Shown here: positions 7,550 through 15,957 of the stretch, one piece after another
How positions within the stretch are numbered: position 1 is the first letter of the stretch
Layout of the letters: every line of letters begins with the position of its first letter
From: Clostridiaceae bacterium
GTDB lineage: Bacteria; Bacillota; Clostridia; Acetivibrionales; DULL01
Assembly (NCBI GenBank): GCA_012840395.1
Contig: DULL01000028.1
Span: 1 to 44,998, forward strand
DNA length: 44,998 nt
Direction: 5' to 3'
Notes under the pieces: generated by a model
The model's database searches: none
Seen by the model: the letters and a program-made list of their open reading frames with translations, nothing else
What the model was told of the DNA's origin: nothing
Position numbers and translations under genes: made by a program

Positions 7550-8653
7550 CTACTCAGCGGCTTTAAAATTATAAAGCGGCTTTATTATATCAACTATTTC
7601 AACAGTATCTTGAATATTATTAATGATTTCATCCATAGGTTTGTAGGCGAGAGCACATTCATCTAAAGTTGACCTGTTAACAGTGGTTGTATAAATACCT
7701 TCCATGGTTTTTCTAAATTCTTCAAGGCTGATGGTTTCTTTAGCTTTTCTCCTGCTCATCAGCCTTCCTGCTCCGTGGGGAGCAGAGTAATTCCAGTCTT
7801 TGTTTCCCTTTCCAATGCAAATGAGGCTTCCATCCCTCATGTTTATGGGTATTAATACTCTTTCGCCCTTTCGGGCAGAAATAGCACCTTTCCTCAAAAT
7901 CATGCTGTCCAAATCAATATAGTTGTGTATTGTTGTAAATTGTTCTTCAATTTCAAGTTCCATTCTGTTTATAATCTCCTCAACAATTGCTTTACGATTA
8001 AATACAGCATACTGCTGGATTATTTTCATATCATGCAGGTAGTTGTTATAACTTTTTCCCTGTACATAGGCTAATTGTTTACTGATTTTAACTGTACCCG
8101 CTAGTTCCTTATAAGCCAGTTCCTGATAATATTCTGCAGCCTGCTTTCCTAAATGCCTGCTACCGGAATGGACAACAAGATATAATGTGCCGTCATTGCT
8201 CTTGTTGACTTCTATAAAATGATTTCCGCCTCCCAGAGTACCAACACTCAGTCTTGCTCTTTCAAGATTTACATATTTTTTACAGGCCAGACTTTCAAAA
8301 TCTATATTCTCAGTATATTTATGCTGTTTTTTTCTAATATCAAATCCTGAAGGAATATTATTATAGATAACTTTATCCAGTTTTTCAAAATTAATATCTT
8401 TCTGCTTCAGCTTTATTGTTTCCATGCCACAGCCTATATCTACACCAACCAGATTAGGCACAATCTTATCAGATATTGTCATAGTTGTGCCGATGGTACA
8501 TCCTGCTCCGGCATGGGCATCAGGCATTATCCTGATAACACTATCCTCAACAAACTCCTGATTGCATAATTCCATAATTTGGGCCATAGCTTCACTCTCA
8601 AGATTATCGGTGAATACTTTGGCTGTATTATATTTCCCTTTTACCTCAATCAT
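7550..8653 (-). CDS. rtcB: RNA-splicing ligase RtcB
   Basis: 367 residues, the normal size of the short bacterial form. RtcB joins RNA 2',3'-cyclic phosphate or 3'-phosphate ends to 5'-OH ends, using GTP and Mn2+, and acts in RNA repair in the cytoplasm. Metal and active-site motifs are all present: PDAHAG (Asp45, His47), GVDIGCGM (Asp72, Cys75), GGGNHFIE (Asn144, His145), HSGSRHLG (His162, His167), THN-type TIHNYI (His243, Asn244) and APHGAGRLMSR with His293, the residue that takes GMP. AGGTGA precedes the ATG. No archease or RtcA gene is adjacent. It seems transcribed alone, 120 bases after the Nudix gene. Confidence 0.95.
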   Translation of the reverse strand: MIEVKGKYNTAKVFTDNLESEAMAQIMELCNQEFVEDSVIRIMPDAHAGAGCTIGTTMTISDKIVPNLVGVDIGCGMETIKLKQKDINFEKLDKVIYNNIPSGFDIRKKQHKYTENIDFESLACKKYVNLERARLSVGTLGGGNHFIEVNKSNDGTLYLVVHSGSRHLGKQAAEYYQELAYKELAGTVKISKQLAYVQGKSYNNYLHDMKIIQQYAVFNRKAIVEEIINRMELEIEEQFTTIHNYIDLDSMILRKGAISARKGERVLIPINMRDGSLICIGKGNKDWNYSAPHGAGRLMSRRKAKETISLEEFRKTMEGIYTTTVNRSTLDECALAYKPMDEIINNIQDTVEIVDIIKPLYNFKAAE

Positions 8654-8775
8654 ATTTTCACCTAATTCTGTTTATTTCAAGTATTTCCGGTTTTCATGGC
8701 AGTTTGGAAGGATAGAGTATGCAGAAATTAGCATTGATTTCTTTCTGAAAATGATTAATATTCATATGGCCATAC

Positions 8776-9330
8776 CTATCCAATATTTATTTTTCCGTTC
8801 TCAATCATTTCTTTTACCGCAAACACTGCAGCAATGGTCTTGCTGTCCCTAATCTTACCTTCAAAAATCATATCTATTATTTCCCTTATAGAAAACTTCT
8901 TTATCTCAACATATTCATCTTCGTCCAGATTTTGTTTGCCTGATTCCAGTCCAACTGCCGCATAGATCCGGATGGCTTCATCACTGAATCCCACCGCGCT
9001 ATATATTTTACATACAGGAATCAGTTTTTTTGCTTTATAGCCTGTCTCTTCCTCCAATTCCCTGGCAGCACATACCATTGGATCCTCTCCTTTTTCAAGC
9101 TTGCCCGCAGGTATCTCCAATATATTCCCATCCTCAATGCATCTATATTGTTCCACCAAAATAATATTGCCTTCGTTATCTATAGGCACTACTGCGGTCG
9201 CACCGCTATGAAGCAATACATCCCATTTTGCTTCTTTACCGTTAGGAAACCTTATAGTATCTTCAGCTACAGTAAAAATTTTACCCTCATAAATAATTCT
9301 TCTATCAATTCTTTTTGCTGTTTGGTTCAT
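8776..9330 (-). CDS. Nudix hydrolase, ADP-ribose pyrophosphatase type
   Basis: 184 residues from the ATG at 9330; AAAGGAG lies 8 bases upstream, while the longer in-frame start at 9375 has none. The Nudix box is complete at residues 76-98 (GKLEKGEDP, then RELEEETGY) and coordinates the divalent metals. The N-terminal strand pair, EQYR and the EIPAGKLE context match the NudF/ADP-ribose pyrophosphatase group, which splits ADP-ribose into AMP and ribose 5-phosphate. Similar genes are common in Clostridia near housekeeping loci. Substrate preference is inferred from family only. Confidence 0.85.
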   Translation of the reverse strand: MNQTAKRIDRRIIYEGKIFTVAEDTIRFPNGKEAKWDVLLHSGATAVVPIDNEGNIILVEQYRCIEDGNILEIPAGKLEKGEDPMVCAARELEEETGYKAKKLIPVCKIYSAVGFSDEAIRIYAAVGLESGKQNLDEDEYVEIKKFSIREIIDMIFEGKIRDSKTIAAVFAVKEMIENGKINIG

Positions 9331-9388
9331 TATTCTATTCTCCTTTAATGCTGATATATAAACACAAAAAAACATTACACATAAAATT

Positions 9389-9412
9389 CGACTCTCTAGA
9401 AAGGAAGAGAGC
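9389..9412 (-). terminator. Hairpin after the liv operon
   Basis: An AGAGAG/CTCTCT stem with an 8-base loop is followed on the minus strand by GAATTTTATG. It lies about 110 bases past the stop of the AcuB-like gene and before the Nudix gene. The T run is weak, so this is only a likely terminator of the liv operon. Confidence 0.35.
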
Positions 9413-9520
9413 CGTAGAATAGGAATTAATTACATGCTTTCATAATATTAATTATTCATTCAATTTAAATTTTATGTTCTAGTTAATGAATATTTCATGT
9501 TTTGTTTAGTTGATTTCGAT

Positions 9521-10174
9521 TTATATTTTCTTATTATTATTCTGTAATTTATATATTATCTTAAAGCCCTGTTCTTCAATGGATTTCTCAATTTCCTGAG
9601 TATTTAAGGAATTAATTCCTACTACAATCGCGCTCTTGCCGCTGGCTCCCCTATAAACTGCTACATTGGTAATATTGGCACCGAACTTTCCGATAATACT
9701 GGTTAGGTTGGACATAATACCCGGTTCATCAACCGCTTCAATTGTCAGCCTGGTACCTGGTTCACGAAAACCAAGTAGTTCAATAAATGAATCAAAAATG
9801 TCACTTTCTGTAATAATACCTACCAGTTTATCATTTTCAACCACCGGTAAAAAGCCAACGCCATTATCCCTCATCAAAATGGCTGCTTCTTCCAATAGGG
9901 CATTTGGTGATATTGTGATAGGATTCTTTGTCATTATCATGCTTATTTTTGTTTTTGATAACAAATAGGTAATCTCACCCATGCTGAATGAAGTAGCCTG
10001 TGAAGGTGAGGCCTTTAAAATATCCTCCTTTGATACTACACCAACGAGTTTCCCCTTCTTCATTACGGGCAGACGTTTAACCCCATGTTCTTTCATGATT
10101 TCATGGGCATCAAGTATAGTCTGATCAGGAGAGATGGTGAATGGATTTGTAGTCATCTTATACTTTACAAACAT
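9521..10174 (-). CDS. AcuB-like CBS-CBS-ACT protein
   Basis: 217 residues: CBS domain 1 (about 5-60, LPVMKKGKLVGVVSKEDIL), CBS domain 2 (about 78-135, FLPVVENDKLVGIITESDIF) and a C-terminal ACT domain (about 142-205, LTIEAVDEPGIMSNLTSIIG). CBS pairs bind adenine nucleotides and ACT domains bind amino acids, so the protein is probably a sensor. It lies 4 bases after livF with its own GGGGGTTAGGA ribosome site, as the last gene of the branched-chain amino acid operon. The same layout is seen in other Clostridia. An AcuB role in acetoin metabolism is not implied by this context; sensing of imported amino acids or of energy state is inference. Confidence 0.82.
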   Translation of the reverse strand: MFVKYKMTTNPFTISPDQTILDAHEIMKEHGVKRLPVMKKGKLVGVVSKEDILKASPSQATSFSMGEITYLLSKTKISMIMTKNPITISPNALLEEAAILMRDNGVGFLPVVENDKLVGIITESDIFDSFIELLGFREPGTRLTIEAVDEPGIMSNLTSIIGKFGANITNVAVYRGASGKSAIVVGINSLNTQEIEKSIEEQGFKIIYKLQNNNKKI

Positions 10175-10178
10175 AATC

Positions 10179-10883
10179 CTAACCCCCTAAATATGCTTTT
10201 TTGATTTCTTCACTTTTAATAAGGTCTTCTCCTTTTCCGGAAAGCACTATTGAACCGGTTTCCAGAACATACGCACGATGAGCAATTTGCAATGCCATAC
10301 TTGCATTTTGTTCAACCAATAGAATTGTAGTTCCTGCCTGGTTTATATCTTTTATTATATTAAAAATTTCATGAACCAGCAATGGTGCCAGTCCCATAGA
10401 TGGCTCATCCAGAAAAAGAATTTTAGGGCGGCTCATAAGGGCTCTTCCTATAGCAAGCATCTGCTGTTCTCCACCGGACAATGTCCCTGCTGCCTGTTTT
10501 TTTCTCTCAGCAAGAATAGGGAACCATTCATAAACCTTCTTCAAGTCCCTGGCTATACCTTCTTTGTCACGTCTGAGATATGCTCCTAATTCAAGATTTT
10601 CAAGTACTGTCATTGAAGAAAAAACACGCCGTCCTTCCGGAGCATGGGATATACCCATCTTTACTCTTTCCTGTGCAGATGTATTAGTAATATCAGCACC
10701 ATCCAGCAAAATTTCTCCGCTTGTAGGTTTTTTAAGCCCTGATATGGTGCGGAGAGTTGTTGTTTTGCCAGCGCCGTTTGCACCGATTAAGGTAACAATT
10801 TCTCCGTCATTTACCGTAAGAGAAATACCTTTGAGGGCGTGAATAACTCCAAAATGCACATTAATATTTCTTATCTCAAGCAT
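10179..10883 (-). CDS. livF: Branched-chain amino acid ABC transporter ATPase LivF
   Basis: 234 residues, the expected length. Walker A GANGAGKTT (34-42), signature LSGGEQQ and Walker B ILFLDEP followed by SMGLAP, which is typical of LivF. It pairs with LivG to power import through LivHM. The ATG at 10883 sits behind GGAGG and overlaps the end of livG by 8 bases, indicating translational coupling. Confidence 0.93.
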   Translation of the reverse strand: MLEIRNINVHFGVIHALKGISLTVNDGEIVTLIGANGAGKTTTLRTISGLKKPTSGEILLDGADITNTSAQERVKMGISHAPEGRRVFSSMTVLENLELGAYLRRDKEGIARDLKKVYEWFPILAERKKQAAGTLSGGEQQMLAIGRALMSRPKILFLDEPSMGLAPLLVHEIFNIIKDINQAGTTILLVEQNASMALQIAHRAYVLETGSIVLSGKGEDLIKSEEIKKAYLGG

Positions 10884-11664
10884 TGTTAATTTCCTCCCCC
10901 AAATAAGCTTCTATTACACGTTTATTTGTTTTTATCTCCTCTGGAGTCCCGCTGGCAATCAGCATGCCATAATCCAGAACATATATCCTTTCGCAAATTT
11001 TCATAACAAGCGACATATCATGCTCTATAAGAAGTATTGTCAGTTTAAATTCACTTCGGATCCATTCAATAAGTTCTGTCAAGCTGGCGGTTTCCGCCGG
11101 ATTCATTCCTGCTGCCGGTTCATCCAACAACAGAATGCTGGGATTAGTTGCAAGAGCACGGGCTATTTCAAGCTGCCGTTGCTCACCATAAGGAAGGTTC
11201 TTAGCATACTCATCCTTTTTATCCTGAAGTTTTAATATTCTAAGAAGTTCCATACATTTCTCGAACAGTTCCTTTTCTTCCTTATTATAGGAAGATGTGT
11301 GTATTATACTTGGCATAAAACCGTATTTAACATTCTTATGCATAGCAATTCGTACGTTATCAAGAACCGTCAAATCCCTAAACAGGCGTATATTCTGAAA
11401 AGTCCTGGCAATTCCGGCTTTACAAATTGTATATGGTTTTAATCCTTGTATCTCCCTCTCATTTCCATTTATATTGAGAGTAATAGTGCCGGAAGTTGGA
11501 GCATAAATTCCGGTCAAAAGGTTAAATACAGTTGTCTTCCCAGCTCCGTTCGGACCGATTAACCCAACCAGTTCTCCATGCTGCAATTCAAAACTTACAT
11601 TAGAAACAGCAGTTAAGCCTCCAAAGGATTTAGTTAATTTTTTTACACTTAAAATACTATTCAT
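10876..11664 (-). CDS. livG: Branched-chain amino acid ABC transporter ATPase LivG
   Basis: 262 residues. Walker A GPNGAGKTT (about 37-45), the LivG-type insert after the Q-loop (ARTFQNIRLF), the signature variant YGEQRQLEIARAL, and Walker B ILLLDEPAAGMNP. The C-terminus AYLGEE is usual for LivG. It starts 3 bases after the livM stop, with AGGAT close to the ATG. It forms the nucleotide-binding pair with LivF. Confidence 0.93.
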   Translation of the reverse strand: MNSILSVKKLTKSFGGLTAVSNVSFELQHGELVGLIGPNGAGKTTVFNLLTGIYAPTSGTITLNINGNEREIQGLKPYTICKAGIARTFQNIRLFRDLTVLDNVRIAMHKNVKYGFMPSIIHTSSYNKEEKELFEKCMELLRILKLQDKKDEYAKNLPYGEQRQLEIARALATNPSILLLDEPAAGMNPAETASLTELIEWIRSEFKLTILLIEHDMSLVMKICERIYVLDYGMLIASGTPEEIKTNKRVIEAYLGEEINNA

Positions 11665-11667
11665 ATC

Positions 11668-12636
11668 CTAAGCCCTCCGTTCCTTTGTCCCAAAATATTT
11701 ACCCAATTTACTGAACATAGCAGCGGAAATCTCCTTAGATCCCATTAAGCCTTGAGGGCGGAAAATCATAATTATAATTAAAAGTACAGAATACAAAATC
11801 ATACGTATTTCAGGAAATGACTGCAGGTAAGTTGAAATAATGGCAAGAACTATTGACGCCAATATGGAACCTGATATGCTTCCCAAACCTCCAAACACAA
11901 CTATAACCAATACATCGATAGATTTAAGGAATCCAAATAAATCAGGTTTCAGGAAGTAAAAATATGAAGCGTAAAGCGCTCCAGCAATTCCTGCGCAAAA
12001 AGCTCCAAATGTAAAAGCTAATACTTTATATTTTGTTGAGTTAATTCCCATTGCTTCTGCTGCAATCTCATCCTCACGAATAGAGATACAAGCTCTGCCA
12101 TGAGAAGATTTCAGGAAATTAGAGATAGCAAGAATTGTTCCTGCAGTAAAAACAAACAGCCATGGCCAGTTCACCATTCGAGGAACACCATTTAATCCTG
12201 CAGCCCCATTGGTTATTTTCAGATTAAGAAATACTATACGTATTATTTCTGACATACCTATAGTCGCTATAGCCAGATAATCTCCTCTTAAACGCAATGT
12301 GGGCAAACCTACTACGCAACCTAAAATAGCTGCTGCAACTGCGCCTGCAAACAAACCTATAATAAATCCGGTAATAGTTGGCATCCTCAAGGTAATAATA
12401 GCACAAGTATATGCTCCAACGGACATGAAACCTGCATGTCCCAGTGAAAACTGACCGGTAAAACCGGTAATCAGGTTAAGGCTGACAGATAGGATGATAT
12501 TTATACAAATCATAGTAAGAGTATTTTGTAAATAAGCATTAATTATATTAGTTGAAATCAGAATTTGGACAATAACGAAAGTTAGTGCAAGGGAAAGCAG
12601 CCTTTTTACTCCTTGTTTTTCTAAAATCTTTTTCAC
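11668..12636 (-). CDS. livM: Branched-chain amino acid ABC transporter permease LivM
   Basis: 322 residues starting with GTG behind AAGGTG. It is strongly hydrophobic, with 8-10 membrane segments. The family motif LNLITGFTGQFSLGHAGFMS (about 54-73) and the cytoplasmic EAA-like loop AISIREDEIAAEAMGI (ISIREDEIAAEAMGINSTKY) are clear. It pairs with LivH to make the channel. It begins 3 bases after livH, as expected for one transcript. Confidence 0.93.
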   Translation of the reverse strand: MKKILEKQGVKRLLSLALTFVIVQILISTNIINAYLQNTLTMICINIILSVSLNLITGFTGQFSLGHAGFMSVGAYTCAIITLRMPTITGFIIGLFAGAVAAAILGCVVGLPTLRLRGDYLAIATIGMSEIIRIVFLNLKITNGAAGLNGVPRMVNWPWLFVFTAGTILAISNFLKSSHGRACISIREDEIAAEAMGINSTKYKVLAFTFGAFCAGIAGALYASYFYFLKPDLFGFLKSIDVLVIVVFGGLGSISGSILASIVLAIISTYLQSFPEIRMILYSVLLIIIMIFRPQGLMGSKEISAAMFSKLGKYFGTKERRA

Positions 12637-12639
12637 TCT

Positions 12640-13524
12640 TTACACCTTCTCTCTAGTATTTTTGCCAAGTAAACCAGTGGGTTTAACAATTAGTACAAGA
12701 ATAAGAATTGCAAATACTACTGCATCTCTGATCATAGATTGTCCATAACCCGAAACAAACACTTCTACCGCACCAATAAAGAATCCGCCGATCATAGCTC
12801 CGGGAATTATTCCTATACCTCCAAAAACTGCTGCAATAAATGCCTTTAGTCCTGGGAGAATACCCATCAATGGATTAATTGAATTGTAATATACACCCAC
12901 CAGCACACCTGCAGCACCAGCCAGAGCTGATCCCAGTGCAAAAGTAAATGAAATGGTGGTATCAACATTAATACCCATTAATTCTGCCGCATCCCTATCC
13001 AGTGAAACGGCACGCATTGCTTTCCCTAACCTCGTTTTTTTAACGATAAACTGCAGAAGTCCCATAAGAATGAGAGTTACTACCACTATGAGAATTTGCT
13101 GCATTGTAATGATAATATCTCCAAACTTAAAGGTTTTAGTCAATATACCTGTCATTGGCGGGTAGGAACGTACTTGCGCTTTAACGAAAAACATAGTTCC
13201 GTACTCCAAAAACATTGAAACTCCTATTGCTGTAATAAGTGCTGCTATCCTTGTTGCATTTCTTAAAGGCTTATAGGCTATCTTTTCAATTGCTACACCC
13301 AGCAATGTACATATAACCATGGCAATCAGCAGAGATGGTAAAAATCCGAGATGAAAATAAGTCATGCAAAAATAACCAATATATGCCCCTATCATATATA
13401 TGTCACAATGGGCAAAATTTATAAGCTTTATTATTCCATATACCATGGTATATCCTAAAGCAATAAGAGCATAGATACTGCCTAAAGATATGCCATTAAT
13501 GATTTGTTGTAACAGCTGTTCCAA
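12640..13524 (-). CDS. livH: Branched-chain amino acid ABC transporter permease LivH
   Basis: 294 residues, an all-membrane protein. The N-terminal motif ISLGSIYALIALGYTMVYGI and NFAHCDIYMIGAY are family hallmarks; the usual FAHGD Gly is Cys here. The EAA-like loop is MRAVSLDRDAAELMGI. The start is a TTG at 13524 behind AGGGGGAGG, an unusual start codon that may limit its expression. A gap of 570 bases separates it from livK, so the two parts of the operon may be made in different amounts. Confidence 0.92.
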   Translation of the reverse strand: MEQLLQQIINGISLGSIYALIALGYTMVYGIIKLINFAHCDIYMIGAYIGYFCMTYFHLGFLPSLLIAMVICTLLGVAIEKIAYKPLRNATRIAALITAIGVSMFLEYGTMFFVKAQVRSYPPMTGILTKTFKFGDIIITMQQILIVVVTLILMGLLQFIVKKTRLGKAMRAVSLDRDAAELMGINVDTTISFTFALGSALAGAAGVLVGVYYNSINPLMGILPGLKAFIAAVFGGIGIIPGAMIGGFFIGAVEVFVSGYGQSMIRDAVVFAILILVLIVKPTGLLGKNTREKV

Positions 13525-13809
13525 GTGCCTCCCCCTCTTTCAATCGCCAGTTTAATTTTGATAATATATAAAGCAATAAATAACCAGATAATATTAATAA
13601 GACAATATTATACAATAGCTATTATTATTAAATAAGTAGCTGCTTATGTCAACTTACATTTATCTATTCTACATAATTTCTATATAATAATCTATATTTA
13701 ATACCGATAACTCTTACTAAATATATTATATATTATACATTAAACTTGTCTCATTAGTTTGATGATTTTTCTGTAAATTTTTAGTAAGTACAAAATTTAA
13801 ACATACGAC

Positions 13810-13931
13810 AAGCAAACTCGCTTCGCCCGGGGATTCAGTGAAGGTCTTACAACCCCCCCACTGAACAAGGTTGCTATTATTATTAGCATCAATTAAGCTC
13901 CCGCTTATAGAAGCGAGAGACTTCTTGATAC
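13810..13931 (-). repeat. Two-block hairpin repeat element, copy A
   Basis: Block 1 (13891-13931) has a 9-bp stem, CTCCCGCTT (13898-13906) with AAGCGAGAG (13911-13919), loop ATAG. Read on the minus strand it matches 39 of 41 positions with 34678-34718. Block 2 (13810-13832), read on the minus strand, matches 20 of 23 positions with 17601-17623. The 58 bases between contain TTCAGTG..CACTGAA. The element fills much of the livK-livH gap. The hairpin-then-AATT layout recalls the right end of IS200/IS605 elements; no transposase is present. Confidence 0.55.
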
Positions 13932-13957
13932 CTGCTTGATTTCTGCATAAATATATA

Positions 13958-13989
13958 ATAAGTAGGGACTAAAAACCGCCCCTACTTAT
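13958..13989 (-). terminator. Strong hairpin in the livK-livH gap
   Basis: A perfect 10-bp stem (ATAAGTAGGG / CCCTACTTAT) with a 12-base loop is followed on the minus strand by TATATATTTATG. It lies about 105 bases after the livK stop. It may partly terminate transcription or protect the livK message, giving more binding protein than permease. The T run is imperfect. Confidence 0.4.
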
Positions 13990-14094
13990 AATGCCGGCAT
14001 TCCAGCATATCCATTCTCCATGTTTACTTTATTAGAGGTTAAAAATTTATAACACAACTGTAGGAAAATTATCTTAATTAACAGTTAAACTAAA

Positions 14095-15252
14095 TTAATC
14101 TCCTGCTCTTATAGTTGAAACCTGAACACCGTCTTTTAATTCAATAACAACTAATTTCTTAACAGCATTGTGCTTTTCATCTATGCTGAAGGAACCTGTA
14201 ACACCTGAGAAATTAGTAGTTGCTTCAAAAGCTTTCTTTAATGCTTCACCGGTTAATGCCTCAGCACGGCGGATACCATCAGCAACAAACATTGCTGCAT
14301 CATAACCCAGAGCGTTGAAAGCATCAGGCTCTTTATTATATTTAGCTTTAAAATCTTGAATAAACTTTTCTACAGCAGGATCCTTGTCAAGTGAAGAATA
14401 GTGGTTGGAGAAATAAACATTATTTAATGCCTGTGCTCCGGCAAGCTCAAGCAATACGGGTGAATCAAAGCCGTCAGCACCAAGTATGGGAACGTTAATA
14501 CCCTGTTGACGCGCCTGTTTGATTATCAATCCGGCTTCATTATAGTATCCGGGAATGAAAATAACATCAAAATCCTGGCCTTTAATCTTTGTAAGAATTG
14601 CATTGAAGTCAGTATCCTTGGCAACATATGCTTCCTTTGCTACAATTGTACCACCGCCGGCTTCAAAAGTTTCCTGGAAATTTTCAGCCAAACCTTTACC
14701 GTAGTCACTGGAACTGTCCATGATAATAACTGCTTTTTTGGCAGAAAGGTTATTAAGAGCAAAATTAGCCATTGCAGTTCCCTGGTAGGAATCACTGAAG
14801 CAGATACGGAATGCGTATTCCTTAAGTCCTGAAGCATCATAAGTAACATCGTCAGCTGTTGCGGATCCTGATACTACAGGGATTTTATATTGATTTGCCA
14901 CCGGTATGGTAGCCTTAAAAGCACCTGTTGTTGCAGGCCCGATACAAGCAATAACTTTGTCCTGGGTCATTAATTTTGTGGCAAGAGTTGTTGCTTCAGC
15001 AGGTTCTGATTTGTTGTCGTACTCAACAAGTTCAATTTTTTTGCCATTAATGCCACCCTGGGCATTAATTTGTTCAACTGCCAGTTTAATGCCTTCTACA
15101 GAGCCCTGGCCATAAGTCGCATTATCACCTGAAAGCTCATAGTTAACGCCTATCTTAATTACATTCGCATCAGATCCTTTACTCTGTGAGCAACCGGCGA
15201 AAATTGCGACAGTTAAAAAAACCATCAGTGCAATACTTATAATTTTCTTCAT
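14095..15252 (-). CDS. livK: Branched-chain amino acid binding lipoprotein LivK
   Basis: 385 residues from the ATG at 15252; AAGGAG lies 8 bases upstream, while the in-frame GTG at 15261 overlaps it. A signal peptide ends in the lipobox FAGC, so the protein is lipid-anchored outside the cell. The mature part is a type I periplasmic-binding fold of the Leu/Ile/Val class: IKIGVNYELSGDNATYGQGS, ELVEYDNKSEPAEA, then VIACIGPATTGAF and IPVVSGSATADDV. It is the first gene after the T-box leader and delivers substrate to LivHMGF. Confidence 0.92.
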   Translation of the reverse strand: MKKIISIALMVFLTVAIFAGCSQSKGSDANVIKIGVNYELSGDNATYGQGSVEGIKLAVEQINAQGGINGKKIELVEYDNKSEPAEATTLATKLMTQDKVIACIGPATTGAFKATIPVANQYKIPVVSGSATADDVTYDASGLKEYAFRICFSDSYQGTAMANFALNNLSAKKAVIIMDSSSDYGKGLAENFQETFEAGGGTIVAKEAYVAKDTDFNAILTKIKGQDFDVIFIPGYYNEAGLIIKQARQQGINVPILGADGFDSPVLLELAGAQALNNVYFSNHYSSLDKDPAVEKFIQDFKAKYNKEPDAFNALGYDAAMFVADGIRRAEALTGEALKKAFEATTNFSGVTGSFSIDEKHNAVKKLVVIELKDGVQVSTIRAGD

Positions 15253-15443
15253 TTCGACCACTCCTTAAATAATTATTTAATATAGTATATATATGGTATT
15301 CCAGAAATGCTGGAATTTTTTATACCTTAAACCTTTAAAGAGTTACTAAAATATAGTTTAAACATAATTACATATTTAAATGTAATTTAAATGTATTTAA
15401 ATAGAGTTTTAAATATATTCACAAATTTATATACGTATAAAAT

Positions 15444-15733
15444 AAAAAAGCCTTGTCTCCAATAAAGAGGCAAAACTACATCGTTTCACGGTACCACTCT
15501 TGTTTGCTGCCAAAAGACAGCCTCATGCGACATCTCCGAGCTTGCGCTCTTTTAATGTCTAACGCTATATCGGTCGTCAACCGGTCAAAGCCTACACAAA
15601 CATATTTGTTCTTCAGCCGACTGCTCATAGGCGAGTTCACATATACAATAATCACTTATTTCTCAGCATACAATAAGCTCTCTGAAGATATTGATATACG
15701 CTACTTTTCCCAATCATCGCTATATAGTATTTT
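15444..15733 (-). promoter_or_regulatory. T-box leader, CUC (leucine) specifier
   Basis: Read on the minus strand: Stem I with GATGATTGGGAAAAGTAG, the AG-bulge AGAGAG, then GTGAACTCGCCTATGAG, where CTC (15633-15635) sits at the specifier position. The T-box motif AGAGTGGTACCGTG (15487-15500) pairs with the tRNA acceptor end. The terminator stem (about 15451-15474) has one C.A mismatch and is followed by TTTTTT. The alternative pairing AAGAG with CTCTT makes the antiterminator. It lies 192 bases before livK, so uncharged tRNA-Leu should allow transcription of the liv operon. Confidence 0.9.
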
Positions 15734-15739
15734 TTGAAT

Positions 15740-15768
15740 ATATTATAACTTTCTATTGCATTTGTCAA
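15740..15768 (-). promoter_or_regulatory. Promoter of the T-box/liv operon
   Basis: -35 TTGACA (15763-15768), a 17-base spacer and -10 TAATAT (15740-15745) on the minus strand, a near-perfect sigma-A promoter that places the start of transcription near 15733, just before the T-box Stem I. Confidence 0.85.
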
Positions 15769-15957
15769 TTGATTTTTTAACTATTTGATAAATTTATAAA
15801 TCGCAAACCCGCCAAAATCAATCAAATTCCTGCTATATCCCATTATAGCTTTTTGATTTTCTCACAGAATTGCATTCAACCCATCCATTCTAATATAGTC
15901 AGGAAATACTCACCCAAAAAATTATTGTCTGTAAGCTTAGTTTTATATAATTTAATG

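Noticed and set aside
12224-12406. 60-residue minus-strand frame within livM
   Set aside because: Out-of-frame shadow of livM.
15298-15322. TTCCAG/CTGGAA hairpin with T run before livK
   Set aside because: The T run follows it only on the plus strand, where no gene precedes; on the liv strand it is not a terminator.
15453-15737. 94-residue plus-strand frame
   Set aside because: It is the complement of the T-box leader, whose conserved elements explain the sequence.
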